Part shown: positions 44,580-52,632 of the stretch, piece after piece
Numbering within the stretch: position 1 is the first letter of the stretch
Layout: each line of letters starts with the position of its first letter
DNA from: Bog-473 sp963753115
GTDB lineage: Bacteria; Actinomycetota; Acidimicrobiia; Acidimicrobiales; RAAP-2
DNA: 64,000 bases
Assembly: GCA_963753115.1 (NCBI GenBank)
Contig: CAVWBB010000007.1
Span: forward strand, 124,001-188,000
Direction of reading: 5' to 3'
The notes under the pieces: generated by a model
Told to the model about the DNA's origin: nothing
Seen by the model: the letters and a program-made list of their open reading frames with translations, nothing else
Databases searched by the model: none
Translations under genes and position numbers: made by a program

Positions 44580-46148
44580 ATGACCCCGTCACCGATGGCC
44601 GCGGCGAACGTGAACTGGTACACCGTGCTGGCCCACCACGCCGAGCGCACCCCGGACAAGGTCATGACGATCTTCGAAGGCGCCTCGACCACCTACGCGG
44701 AGATGGACGCACGTGTGGCCGGCCTCGCCGGTGGCCTGGCTGCGCGCGGCATCGGTGCGGGCGACGTCGTGGCACTGCTCTCGTACAACTGCCCCGAGTT
44801 CTTGGAGGCGTTGTTCGCGGCCAACTACCTCGGCGCCGTCGCCATGCCGATCAACTGGCGGCTCGCCGCGCCCGAGGTGCGCTACATCCTGGAGCACTCC
44901 GGCGCCGGCGCGCTCGTGTGCGACGACGCGCTGCTGGCGCTGGCCGACGAAGCGACGGCGGGACTCGAGGACGGGCTCGTGCGCGTGCGCATCGCGACGG
45001 CTGACACAGCGGGCGCGCCGGGTGCGGCGGGCGCGGCGGGCTGGACGACGCTGGCCGACCTGCGAACGGGCTCGCCCGTCGTCGACCCGGTTCCGGCGGC
45101 CGCCGACGAGGTGCATCGCCTGATGTACACCTCGGGCACGACGGGACGACCGAAGGGCGTCATGCTCACCCACGCCAACCTGGCCTGGAAGAACCTGGCG
45201 CACACGCTGGAATTCGGCTTCACCGACGCCGAGCTCGGACTGGCCTGCGGTCCGCTCTACCACGTGGGCGCGCTCGACCTCACGACGACCTCGCTGCTTG
45301 CGGCGGGTGCGACCATGATCATCCACCGCGCGTTCGATGCCTCGGACGTCGTCGACGAGATCGAACGCTCGCGCGTCTCCACGGTTTGGCTGGCCCCCGC
45401 CATGGTCAACGCCATCATGGGCCTGCCCGACATTGAGCAACGCGATCTCACGTCGGTGCGCGTCATCATCAACGGCGGCGAGAAGATGCCGATCCCGCTC
45501 ATCCAGCGGATTCAGCGCGTCTTCCCCTCGGCCTGGTTCGCCGACGCCTACGGCATGACCGAGACCGTCTCCGGCGACACCTTTCTCGACCGGGACAGCA
45601 TCGTGACCAAGCTCGGCTCCGTCGGCCGTCCCTGCCTCTATCTCGAGCTCGACATCTGGGACGAGGACGGCAATCCCGTGCCGGCGGGAGAGCAGGGTGA
45701 GATCGTCATGCGGGGCCCGAAGGTCTTCAAGGGCTACTGGCGTGACGCCGAGGCCACCGAGGCGGCGTTCCGCGGCGGGTGGTTCCACAGCGGGGACATC
45801 GGGGTGCGCGACGAGGACGGGTACCTCTTCATCGTCGACCGGCTCAAGGACATGATCGTCTCGGGCGGCGAGAACATCGCCAGCTCGGAGATCGAGCGCG
45901 TGCTCTACGAGCACGGGTCGGTGCTCGAGGCCGCCGTCGTCGGCCGTCCGGACGACCGGTGGGGCGAGGTGCCGGTGGCGTTCGTCGCCTTGCGCGAGGG
46001 CGCCGAGACGACGCCCGACGAGCTCATCGCGCACTGCCAAGGGCAGCTGGCCCGCTTCAAGGTCCCCAAGGCTGTGACGTTCATTGACGCGCTGCCGCGG
46101 AACCCCTCCGGGAAGGTCCTCAAGCGCGCCTTGCGGGACGGGACGTGA
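44580..46148 (+). CDS. Acyl-CoA synthetase (AMP-dependent ligase, FadD type)
   Basis: 522-aa ANL ligase: RLMYTSGTTGRPKGVMLTHA (P-loop), ACGPLYHVGALDLTTTSLLA, IINGGEKMPIPLI, DAYGMTETVSGDTFLD, GWFHSGDIGVRDEDGYLFIV, DMIVSGGENIASSEIE and LPRNPSGKVLKRALR with the catalytic lysine. Typical of medium-chain/aromatic acid-CoA ligases close to FadD13-like proteins. Divergent from the TetR gene and possibly its target; supplies CoA esters to pathways in the window. Confidence 0.92.
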   Translation: MTPSPMAAANVNWYTVLAHHAERTPDKVMTIFEGASTTYAEMDARVAGLAGGLAARGIGAGDVVALLSYNCPEFLEALFAANYLGAVAMPINWRLAAPEVRYILEHSGAGALVCDDALLALADEATAGLEDGLVRVRIATADTAGAPGAAGAAGWTTLADLRTGSPVVDPVPAAADEVHRLMYTSGTTGRPKGVMLTHANLAWKNLAHTLEFGFTDAELGLACGPLYHVGALDLTTTSLLAAGATMIIHRAFDASDVVDEIERSRVSTVWLAPAMVNAIMGLPDIEQRDLTSVRVIINGGEKMPIPLIQRIQRVFPSAWFADAYGMTETVSGDTFLDRDSIVTKLGSVGRPCLYLELDIWDEDGNPVPAGEQGEIVMRGPKVFKGYWRDAEATEAAFRGGWFHSGDIGVRDEDGYLFIVDRLKDMIVSGGENIASSEIERVLYEHGSVLEAAVVGRPDDRWGEVPVAFVALREGAETTPDELIAHCQGQLARFKVPKAVTFIDALPRNPSGKVLKRALRDGT

Positions 46149-46215
46149 GCACGACCATGCGCAGACGCAGACCGACGCGTGTCCCCCGCGGATCCGCCCG
46201 ATTGGAGGAGACGTG

Positions 46216-47601
46216 ATGGGTGTCAGCGGGCCGGTGACCGGCGGGAGCAAAGGGTGGGCGTTCGGCGGACCAACGGCGGACCTCGATGCGCTGGGGTACC
46301 GGCAGGAGGAGTACTTCTTATCCGGAGAGGCGGCGCGCTACGGGCCGGTGACGGGCACAGGCCTCGGGCGCGACGGCCGTTGGCAGGTGGAGGAAGTCGA
46401 GACCGCGCCGTTCTCGACCCGCCTGGTGGTGGTGCGGCCGGAGGACCCCGCCGCCTTCAACGGGACGGTCATCGTCCTGTGGAACAACGTCTCCGCCGGG
46501 TACGAGAACTTCGGGGGCGGCGACACCGCTGAAGTGTTCGAGAACGGGTACGCCTATGTCGCCGTGTCCGCCCAGCGCGTCGGTATCCACGGGCAGCCCG
46601 ACAATCCGCAGGGCCTCCACGCCTGGGACCCGGAGCGCTACGGATCGCTCTCGATCCCGAGCGATGACTACTCGTTCGACATCTTCACGCAGGTGGCGAA
46701 TCTCGTGGCGCCGGACCGTCCCCGGGAGCCCCTCGATGTCATGGGCGGCCTCGACGTCCAGCGGCTCATCGCCCAGGGTGCGTCGCAATCGGCGGCGCGG
46801 CTGGCTTCGTATCTCGACGGTGTCCAACCGATCACACGGCGCTTCGACGCCTTCTTCCTCCTGATGTACTTCGGCGGGGGCACGCCGCTCGAGGTCGGGG
46901 ACGCGGTGATGACGGTCCCCCAGCCCGGTGCCGCCACGGCCAACCAGGTCAGGATCCCCGAGGGGGAGCACCTCTTGCGCGACGACCTCGGGATTCCGGT
47001 GATGGTGGTCAACACCGAATGCGAGGCGACGTCGTTCTACGGGGTCCGCCAACCGGACACCGACCGCTTCCGTTACTGGGAGGTGGCCGGTGCCTCGCAC
47101 GTGGCGCTGCCGGCCATGGCGTCGTCGTCGCCGCGGATGGAGCGGGACTTCGGCTTCGCCATCCCACTGGACGACCCGTCCATGCAGAGCATCAACCGGG
47201 TCTCGATCGCACCGGTCGTCGATGCCGCGCTCCGCCATCTCGAGGCGTGGCTGGTCGACGGCACGCCACCACCCGTGCAGCCGCGCATCGCCTTCGAGGG
47301 TGACCCGCCACAGGTCGTCCGCGACGACGACGGCATCGCGCGAGGCGGCATCAGACTGCCCCAGGTCGATGTTCCGTTGGCGCACAACAGCGCGATCCAG
47401 CAGTCACCCGACGTCTTCTCCCGGCTGGTCGGCTTCCACGAGGCCTTCCCTGAGGAAAAGGTGCGGGCACTCTACGGGGACCGCGCCACGTACCTGCAGC
47501 GCTACGACGAGGCGACCCGGGCCGCCGTCGCCGCGGAGGTCATCCTCCCCCGGGACGTCGACCCGCTCCTGGCCGAGGCGGCGGCCGCCTTCCCTCTGTA
47601 G
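46216..47601 (+). CDS. Alpha/beta hydrolase domain-containing protein
   Basis: 461-aa large cytosolic hydrolase: YGPVTGTGLGRDGRWQVEEV, VIVLWNNVSAGYENFGGGD, YAYVAVSAQRVGIHG, nucleophile elbow LIAQGASQSAARLASYLDG (Gly-x-Ser-x-Ser), VMVVNTECEATSFYGVRQPD and WEVAGASHVALPA (His). This is the actinobacterial Abhydrolase_10-like family, often noted as hypothetical esterases. GGAGGAG 6 nt upstream fixes ATG 46216. No signal peptide. Substrate unknown. Confidence 0.83.
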   Translation: MGVSGPVTGGSKGWAFGGPTADLDALGYRQEEYFLSGEAARYGPVTGTGLGRDGRWQVEEVETAPFSTRLVVVRPEDPAAFNGTVIVLWNNVSAGYENFGGGDTAEVFENGYAYVAVSAQRVGIHGQPDNPQGLHAWDPERYGSLSIPSDDYSFDIFTQVANLVAPDRPREPLDVMGGLDVQRLIAQGASQSAARLASYLDGVQPITRRFDAFFLLMYFGGGTPLEVGDAVMTVPQPGAATANQVRIPEGEHLLRDDLGIPVMVVNTECEATSFYGVRQPDTDRFRYWEVAGASHVALPAMASSSPRMERDFGFAIPLDDPSMQSINRVSIAPVVDAALRHLEAWLVDGTPPPVQPRIAFEGDPPQVVRDDDGIARGGIRLPQVDVPLAHNSAIQQSPDVFSRLVGFHEAFPEEKVRALYGDRATYLQRYDEATRAAVAAEVILPRDVDPLLAEAAAAFPL

Positions 47602-47656
47602 AGGGACTGCCCCGGGCCCGGTCATCGGGTGCCGGACCTGACGGTAACGTGACCCG

Positions 47657-48472
47657 ATGTCGCACGGGACGGTGTCATCGAGCGAACGCGACGATGGCGC
47701 CTCGGAGCGTGCCGATCTCTACGTGGTGCACAGCGGGCCCGTCAGCGCTCCCCCGATCATCCTCGTCCACGGCGCACCGGACCGGTCGGCGGCCTTCCGG
47801 AAGGTCCTCACCTACCTGGGGGATCGTCACGTCATCGTCTACGACCGGCGCGGCTACGGCCGATCGGCCCACCTGACGCCGGCACGCACCATGGTCGAGC
47901 ATGCAGAGGACCTGCTGCGCCTCGCCGAGGGTTGCGAGGCGCCCCCTGTCGTGGTCGCCCACAGCTTCGGCTCGAACCCCACCATGCTCGCCGCCACGTT
48001 GCGCCCCGCGGCCTTCCGCGTCCTCGGCTTGTGGGAACCACCGATGCCGTGGGTCGACTGGTGGCCGGCGAACACGAAGGCGTACAACGCCGGAGTGGCC
48101 GTCTCGGACGACCCGAGCCGGGAGGCCGAGCAGATGTACCGCAGGCTGCTCGGCGACGACGCGTGGGAGGGCATGCCGCCCGAGCGGCGCGCCCAACGCG
48201 TCGCCGAGGGCCCGGCCTTTCAGGCGGACATGGCCTCGGAGATCGTCGCTCCGTTCGAGTTCCGCGACGTCACGACGCCGACCATCGTCGGCTACGGGAC
48301 CGAGACGTCAGAGGAGCACAACTACGGTGCCCGCTGGCTCGCCGAGACGTTGCCGAACGCCGCCTGCCAGGAGGTGCCGGGCACGGGGCACTTCGCGCCG
48401 ACCACGCATCCCGAGGCGTTCGCTTCCTTCGTTGTCTCCGTGGCGGACCGCCGCGTCCTCCCCCACGGGTGA
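47657..48472 (+). CDS. Alpha/beta hydrolase
   Basis: 271-aa single-domain hydrolase: IILVHGAPDRSAAFRKVLTY (oxyanion HGAP), VIVYDRRGYGRSAHL, VVVAHSFGSNPTMLA (nucleophile Ser in HSFGS) and EVPGTGHFAPTTHPEAF (catalytic His). Common esterase/C-C hydrolase/haloperoxidase-like fold with unknown substrate. The next gene begins 10 nt after its stop. Confidence 0.88.
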   Translation: MSHGTVSSSERDDGASERADLYVVHSGPVSAPPIILVHGAPDRSAAFRKVLTYLGDRHVIVYDRRGYGRSAHLTPARTMVEHAEDLLRLAEGCEAPPVVVAHSFGSNPTMLAATLRPAAFRVLGLWEPPMPWVDWWPANTKAYNAGVAVSDDPSREAEQMYRRLLGDDAWEGMPPERRAQRVAEGPAFQADMASEIVAPFEFRDVTTPTIVGYGTETSEEHNYGARWLAETLPNAACQEVPGTGHFAPTTHPEAFASFVVSVADRRVLPHG

Positions 48473-48482
48473 GCAGGCGCAG

Positions 48483-49037
48483 GTGAACGAGCCGGCCACG
48501 ATCCTGCTCGTCTCCGGGAGCCTCCGCCCGGGTTCGACGAACACGGCACTCCTCCGCACGGCCGCGGTCGTCGCTCCCGCAGGGATCACCGCCGAGCTCT
48601 ACGGCGGGATGGGCGCGCTCCCGCACTTCAACCCGGACCTGGACACGTCACCGCTCGATCCCGCCGTCGACGGTCTGCGGACGGCCATCCGCTCGTCCGA
48701 CGCGCTGCTCTTCTCGACGCCCGAGTACGCCGGGGCACTGCCGGGATCGTTCAAGAACCTGCTCGACTGGACGATCGGCGACGACGGAGCAGGCTCCATC
48801 TACGAGAAGCCGGTCGCCTTCATCAACACATCGGCCGCCCCCACGGGGGCGGCCGATGCCCACGAGTCCCTTCGCAAGGTGCTCGGCTATGCCCACGCCA
48901 TGGTGGTCGAGAGCGCCTGCGCCTCCATCCCCGTGCCCCGCGGCGCCGTCGCTGACGGGCTGATCGACGATCCGTCCATCCGCCAGGCGATCATCCGCTC
49001 CCTGCAGAGGCTCGTCGAGGGTGCCCGAGGCGCCTGA
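48483..49037 (+). CDS. NADPH-dependent FMN reductase
   Basis: 184-aa flavodoxin-fold reductase: ILLVSGSLRPGSTNTALLRT (phosphate loop), LLFSTPEYAGALPGSFKNLL (classic FMN_red signature), PVAFINTSAAPTGAADAHES and a C-terminal helix. Reduces FMN or quinones with NADPH. GTG 48483 chosen. The coding end abuts the convergent CMD gene with no spacer. Confidence 0.9.
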   Translation: MNEPATILLVSGSLRPGSTNTALLRTAAVVAPAGITAELYGGMGALPHFNPDLDTSPLDPAVDGLRTAIRSSDALLFSTPEYAGALPGSFKNLLDWTIGDDGAGSIYEKPVAFINTSAAPTGAADAHESLRKVLGYAHAMVVESACASIPVPRGAVADGLIDDPSIRQAIIRSLQRLVEGARGA

Positions 49038-49511
49038 TCAACCGAACTGCCCCGCCACGTAGTCGCCGGCGGGCTGGCGGATGATGACGTTCAGGCGGTT
49101 GAACATGTTGATGAGGGCGATGAGCGACACCAGCGCGCCGAGCTGCTCCTCGTCGTAGTACTTCTCCGCCCGTGCCCACACCTCGTCGGAGACGCCTTCG
49201 GACGAGTCGGCAATACGGGTGCCCTGCTCGGACAGCTCCAGGGCGGCGCGCTCCGCTTCGGTGAAGACCGTCGCCTCGCGCCAGGCCGCCACCAGACTGA
49301 GCCGGACCGGGCTCTCCCCGGCGTGCAGTGCCTCCTTCGTGTGCATGTCGGTGCAGAACCCACAGCCGTTGATCTGGCTGGCGCGGAGCTTGACCAGCTC
49401 CTGCGTCGAGGCGGGGACCGTCGAACCGGTGATCACGCCGGCGGCGGCTTGGATGTGCTTGACGAACTTCGTCGCCGCCGGGTTCTCGTAGAGGTTGAGT
49501 CGGGCATCCAT
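49038..49511 (-). CDS. CMD family/AhpD-like protein with CxxC
   Basis: 157-aa alkylhydroperoxidase-like protein: LVKLRASQINGCGFCTDMHT with the redox CGFC pair and following His, then KEALHAGESPVRLSLVAAWR and a C-terminal helix LIALINMFNRLNV. This is the AhpD/YciW-type peroxidase-linked fold. GGAAG 5 nt upstream fixes ATG 49511. Probably an isolated stress or peroxide defence gene. Confidence 0.9.
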   Translation of the reverse strand: MDARLNLYENPAATKFVKHIQAAAGVITGSTVPASTQELVKLRASQINGCGFCTDMHTKEALHAGESPVRLSLVAAWREATVFTEAERAALELSEQGTRIADSSEGVSDEVWARAEKYYDEEQLGALVSLIALINMFNRLNVIIRQPAGDYVAGQFG

Positions 49512-49681
49512 GTGGACTTCCTTTCGTCGGTGTGGCCAACTGTGCGTGGCCCTCACTCAGAAAGACACGCCAGGCCGCCCGTTTGTGACACCGGAACGAA
49601 GAACCGCGGCAACAGTCCCATGTCCTGCGCTCGCATCGCTCATTGCCAGCGCGGACATTTGCCGGGCCCGAGGAACGCAAT

Positions 49682-50599
49682 TCACGCCAGCCCTTCCTTG
49701 AAGCCCTGGCGCCACGATGGATAGCGCAGCGCCCACCCGAGCTCCCGCTTGGCCTTGGCGTTGGAGAAGCCCCTGCCCTCCGTCATCATCGTCACCGCCA
49801 CCGGCCCCGCCAGGAGTCGGGCCAGCCAGGCGGGGACCTTCATCGGCCGCTTGGCACCTGCGCACTCGGCCAGGAAGGGCAGCCACTCGCGGGCCGGCGC
49901 CGGCTCGTCGTCCACGATGTTGAACACCCCCTTCGCCTGCTGCTCCAGCGCCAGGACGGTCGCGCTCGCCGCGTCGTCGACGTGCACCCACGAGCTGTAC
50001 CCGTTGCCGTTCCCCACGAGCGGGAACTGCCGCTTGCGGATCAGCTCGACCTGATCGTCGGTGGCGCCGGGCCCGTAGAGACCGCCGTAGCGCAGGACCG
50101 CGCCACCGGCCTTGAGGACGACCTCCTCCAGATGGGCGACCGCCGCCATCACCGGCTGCGCCGTCGTCCCCTGCTGCGGGTCGAGGGGGTCCTCCTCGGT
50201 CTTGACCCAGCCGCCGCTGCGAATGCCGTTCCAGTTGGCGTAGCTCTGCGCGACGAAGTTCGAGACACCGACGGCCGCGGCCGCATGCAGCAGATGGTCG
50301 GTCCCCTCGGTGCGCAGCCGATTGGTGGCGGCGAACCACCGGTCCATGTGTTTGATGTCGGGCTTGCCGATCGCCGTCATCTCGTGCGCGATCGCCTCTG
50401 GCCGGGCCCGGGCAACCGCCTCGGCGACCGACCCCGCACTGAGGCCGTCCATCACGACCGCCTCGGCTCCCAATTGCTCGAGCAGGCCCAGCTTGGCTGC
50501 GCTCGTGGTCGTCGCCGTGACCTGGTGTCCCCGGGCCGCGAGCTGCGGCACCAGCCGCCGTCCGATGACCCCCGTTCCGCCCGCGACAAAGACACGCAT
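49682..50599 (-). CDS. NAD-dependent epimerase/dehydratase family protein
   Basis: 305-aa extended SDR: RVFVAGGTGVIGRRLVPQLA (GxxGxxG), VSNFVAQSYANWNGIRSGGW (active-site region, SYANW in place of SSxxxY), VLRYGGLYGPGATDDQ and YSSWVHVDDAASATVLALEQ. Resembles UDP-sugar epimerases and atypical SDRs. Similar in size to the next gene but not closely related. No operon partner. Confidence 0.88.
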   Translation of the reverse strand: MRVFVAGGTGVIGRRLVPQLAARGHQVTATTTSAAKLGLLEQLGAEAVVMDGLSAGSVAEAVARARPEAIAHEMTAIGKPDIKHMDRWFAATNRLRTEGTDHLLHAAAAVGVSNFVAQSYANWNGIRSGGWVKTEEDPLDPQQGTTAQPVMAAVAHLEEVVLKAGGAVLRYGGLYGPGATDDQVELIRKRQFPLVGNGNGYSSWVHVDDAASATVLALEQQAKGVFNIVDDEPAPAREWLPFLAECAGAKRPMKVPAWLARLLAGPVAVTMMTEGRGFSNAKAKRELGWALRYPSWRQGFKEGLA

Positions 50600-50695
50600 A
50601 CCCCATCACCTTCCCATTCCGGCACTGACGTCCGACTGTAGAGACGGATCAGGGAGCCCGAGTGTGACGAGCTGCGTGAAGGTGGCGACCCGGGA

Positions 50696-51622
50696 TCACC
50701 CCTGGCGGTAGTAGTGGTCCTCGTCGAGGTCCTCCAGCAGCGTGGGTCCGGTGGGCTCCCAGCCGAGCATCTCGCGTGTGATGGCGGCACGCGCCGGGCT
50801 GTCGAGTCCGACGAAGTGGCCCAGAGGACCGAACTGCTCCAGGGCGTCGGCTGGGGACAGCGAGGTCGTGGGGACCTCGAGGTGCCGCCCCAACGTTTCG
50901 GCGATCGCACGGAAGGGGACGCCCTCGTCCCCCACCGCGTGGAGGACCGACCCGGCGGGAGCGGCCTCGACCGCCAACCGCGCCAGGCTCGCAGCATCGG
51001 AGCGGTGCACTGCGGGCCAGCGGTTGGCGCCGTCGCCTACGTAGGCGGACACGCCGCGCTGGCGGGCGATCTCGACGAACGTGGCCACGAATCCGTGGTC
51101 GCCGTCGCCATGCACCGTCGGCGGGAATCGCAGCACCGACGAGCGCACGCCGATCCCCCGGAGGGACAGCGTGAGGAGGGCGGTGGCCGCCCGGAGGCCG
51201 GCGGGGTTGGCGCGGATCTGCGCGCCGGGCACCAGGCCGTCGTCCTCGGTGGCGGCCCGGTCCATGCTCAGCCCGATCATCCCCGAGGCGAGCACGAAGG
51301 GGCGGTCCGAATCAGCCAGCGCCGCCCCCATCGCCTCCACGGCCCGCCGGTCCGCTGCCGCCGCAGCCGCGAAGTTGCCTCCGGCGAAGGCGATCTCGTG
51401 CTGGAAGGCCAGGTGGATGACCCCGTCGGCGTCCGCGGCAGCTTTGGCCAGGCCATCGGGATCGTCGAGGTCGCCCCGCTGCACGGCGGCGCCCACCTCC
51501 TCCAGCGCCTGGGCCGAAGCCTCGGAGCGGGCCAGGCCGATGACGTCGTGGCCGGCCCCGAGCAGCTCGGGGACGACGGCCGAGCCGATCCAGCCGGATG
51601 CGCCGGTGACGAAGATCTTCAT
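50696..51622 (-). CDS. NAD-dependent epimerase/dehydratase family protein (atypical SDR)
   Basis: 308-aa extended SDR: IFVTGASGWIGSAVVPELLG, ALEEVGAAVQRGDLDDPDGL, VIHLAFQHEIAF, FVLASGMIGLS, VLRFPPTVHGDGDHGFVATF and VYVGDGANRWPAVHRSDAA-like segment. Divergent from a TetR regulator across a promoter with two matching palindromes, so it is the evident target of that regulator. The substrate is unknown; related genes often respond to electrophiles or antibiotics. Confidence 0.9.
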   Translation of the reverse strand: MKIFVTGASGWIGSAVVPELLGAGHDVIGLARSEASAQALEEVGAAVQRGDLDDPDGLAKAAADADGVIHLAFQHEIAFAGGNFAAAAAADRRAVEAMGAALADSDRPFVLASGMIGLSMDRAATEDDGLVPGAQIRANPAGLRAATALLTLSLRGIGVRSSVLRFPPTVHGDGDHGFVATFVEIARQRGVSAYVGDGANRWPAVHRSDAASLARLAVEAAPAGSVLHAVGDEGVPFRAIAETLGRHLEVPTTSLSPADALEQFGPLGHFVGLDSPARAAITREMLGWEPTGPTLLEDLDEDHYYRQG

Positions 51623-51647
51623 GGGGGGTACCTCCGAGTCGGGTTGA

Positions 51648-51692
51648 TGTCAGTAACTGCCATAACCCTAGAACTGATGTCAGTCACTGTCA
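51648..51692. promoter_or_regulatory. Two TetR operators spaced 30 bp
   Basis: TGTCAGTAACTGCCA (51648-51662) and TGTCAGTCACTGTCA (51678-51692) are copies of one palindrome, TGWCAGTNACTGWCA, whose starts are exactly 30 bp apart (about three helix turns, same face). They fill the gap between the epimerase and tetR starts. A TAGGAT -10 box at 51697-51702, 6 nt before the tetR ATG, follows the second copy. Confidence 0.82.
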
Positions 51693-51708
51693 ACGGTAGG
51701 ATCGAACC

Positions 51709-52278
51709 ATGGGTCGATGGCAGCCGGACAGCCGGGGGCGGTTGCAGGAGGCGGCCCTCGCCCTGTACTCGGAACGGGGATTCGACCAGACCACGGCCGC
51801 CCAGATCGCCGACCAGGCCGGGCTCACCGAGCGCACCTTCTTCCGGCACTTCGCCGACAAGCGAGAGGTCCTCTTCGGCGGCTCGGCCATCCTGAAGGAG
51901 CGGATCGTGGATGGCGTCGCGGGGGCGCCTGCCGGTGCCGGACCCCTCGATGCGGTGGCTGCCGGCCTGCAGGCCGCAGCCGCCATGCTGGGCGAATCAC
52001 GCCGGGACCTGACCCGCCAACGCCAGGCCGTGATCGCCGCCAATCCTGAACTCCGCGAGCGCGAGCTGGCCAAGCTCGCCGACTACGCCGCCGCGGTCAC
52101 CGAAGCCCTGCACCAGCGCGGCGTGCCCGAACCGCAGGCGACCCTGGCCGCCGACGCCGGCACGACGGTGCTGCGCGTCGCGCTGCAACGGTGGGCCACC
52201 GCGGACGAGGACCTGGACCTCGCCGTCGTCGTCCGCGAGTCCTTCGCCGAGCTCAAGGCGGTCGCCACCGGCACCTAG
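51709..52278 (+). CDS. TetR family transcriptional regulator
   Basis: 189-aa TetR protein: RGRLQEAALALYSERGFDQT, AAQIADQAGLTERTFFRHFA (recognition helix), DKREVLFGG, then a helical ligand domain. A TAGGAT box 6 nt before the ATG and no Shine-Dalgarno suggest a leaderless transcript. It most likely binds the two palindromes upstream and represses itself and the divergent epimerase gene. Confidence 0.93.
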   Translation: MGRWQPDSRGRLQEAALALYSERGFDQTTAAQIADQAGLTERTFFRHFADKREVLFGGSAILKERIVDGVAGAPAGAGPLDAVAAGLQAAAAMLGESRRDLTRQRQAVIAANPELRERELAKLADYAAAVTEALHQRGVPEPQATLAADAGTTVLRVALQRWATADEDLDLAVVVRESFAELKAVATGT

Positions 52279-52632
52279 TCGGGCCTGAGACTGCGGCCCG
52301 CGCCGGCGCGCCACCGGGCACGAGGATGCCGGGGCTCTTTCCCCGCACTCGCAACAACTCTGTTTACAGTGCGCGAAATCCATCCCGGCGATCTCTTCGT
52401 CCGTCATCTTCGGCCGTCGCGACGGCGCTCGCCCCCAGACTCGTGTCGCGGCCTCATCCATCCCCCGCCGCACCCTCCACTCCTCCTCTCTCGGGCTGTG
52501 CAGTGCCTGTGCAACCAGATAGCAACCGCCGTTGGTCCCCAATTGTCCGACATAAACGAGGTGGGCTGGTACGACTTGGGGGTGGGGAAACTGCGGGTGC
52601 GCGCGCGCGCAAAGAACACCACGGCGCACGAC
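52279..52632. other. 354-nt region before the GGDEF-EAL gene
   Basis: No convincing gene. It holds a GCGCCGGCGC palindrome near the tetR end, the inverted repeat CTGT-TT-ACAG around 52360, and a run of GCGC dinucleotides near 52600. The reading frame of the GGDEF-EAL gene is open back to 52369, so part of this could be an N-terminal extension, but the sequence there is Pro/Arg-rich and not conserved-looking. Confidence 0.4.

Noticed and set aside
49512..49681. Small gene in the gap between the AhpD-like and epimerase genes
   Set aside because: No frame with a ribosome site or conserved-looking sequence; the open stretches are shadows of neighbouring genes.
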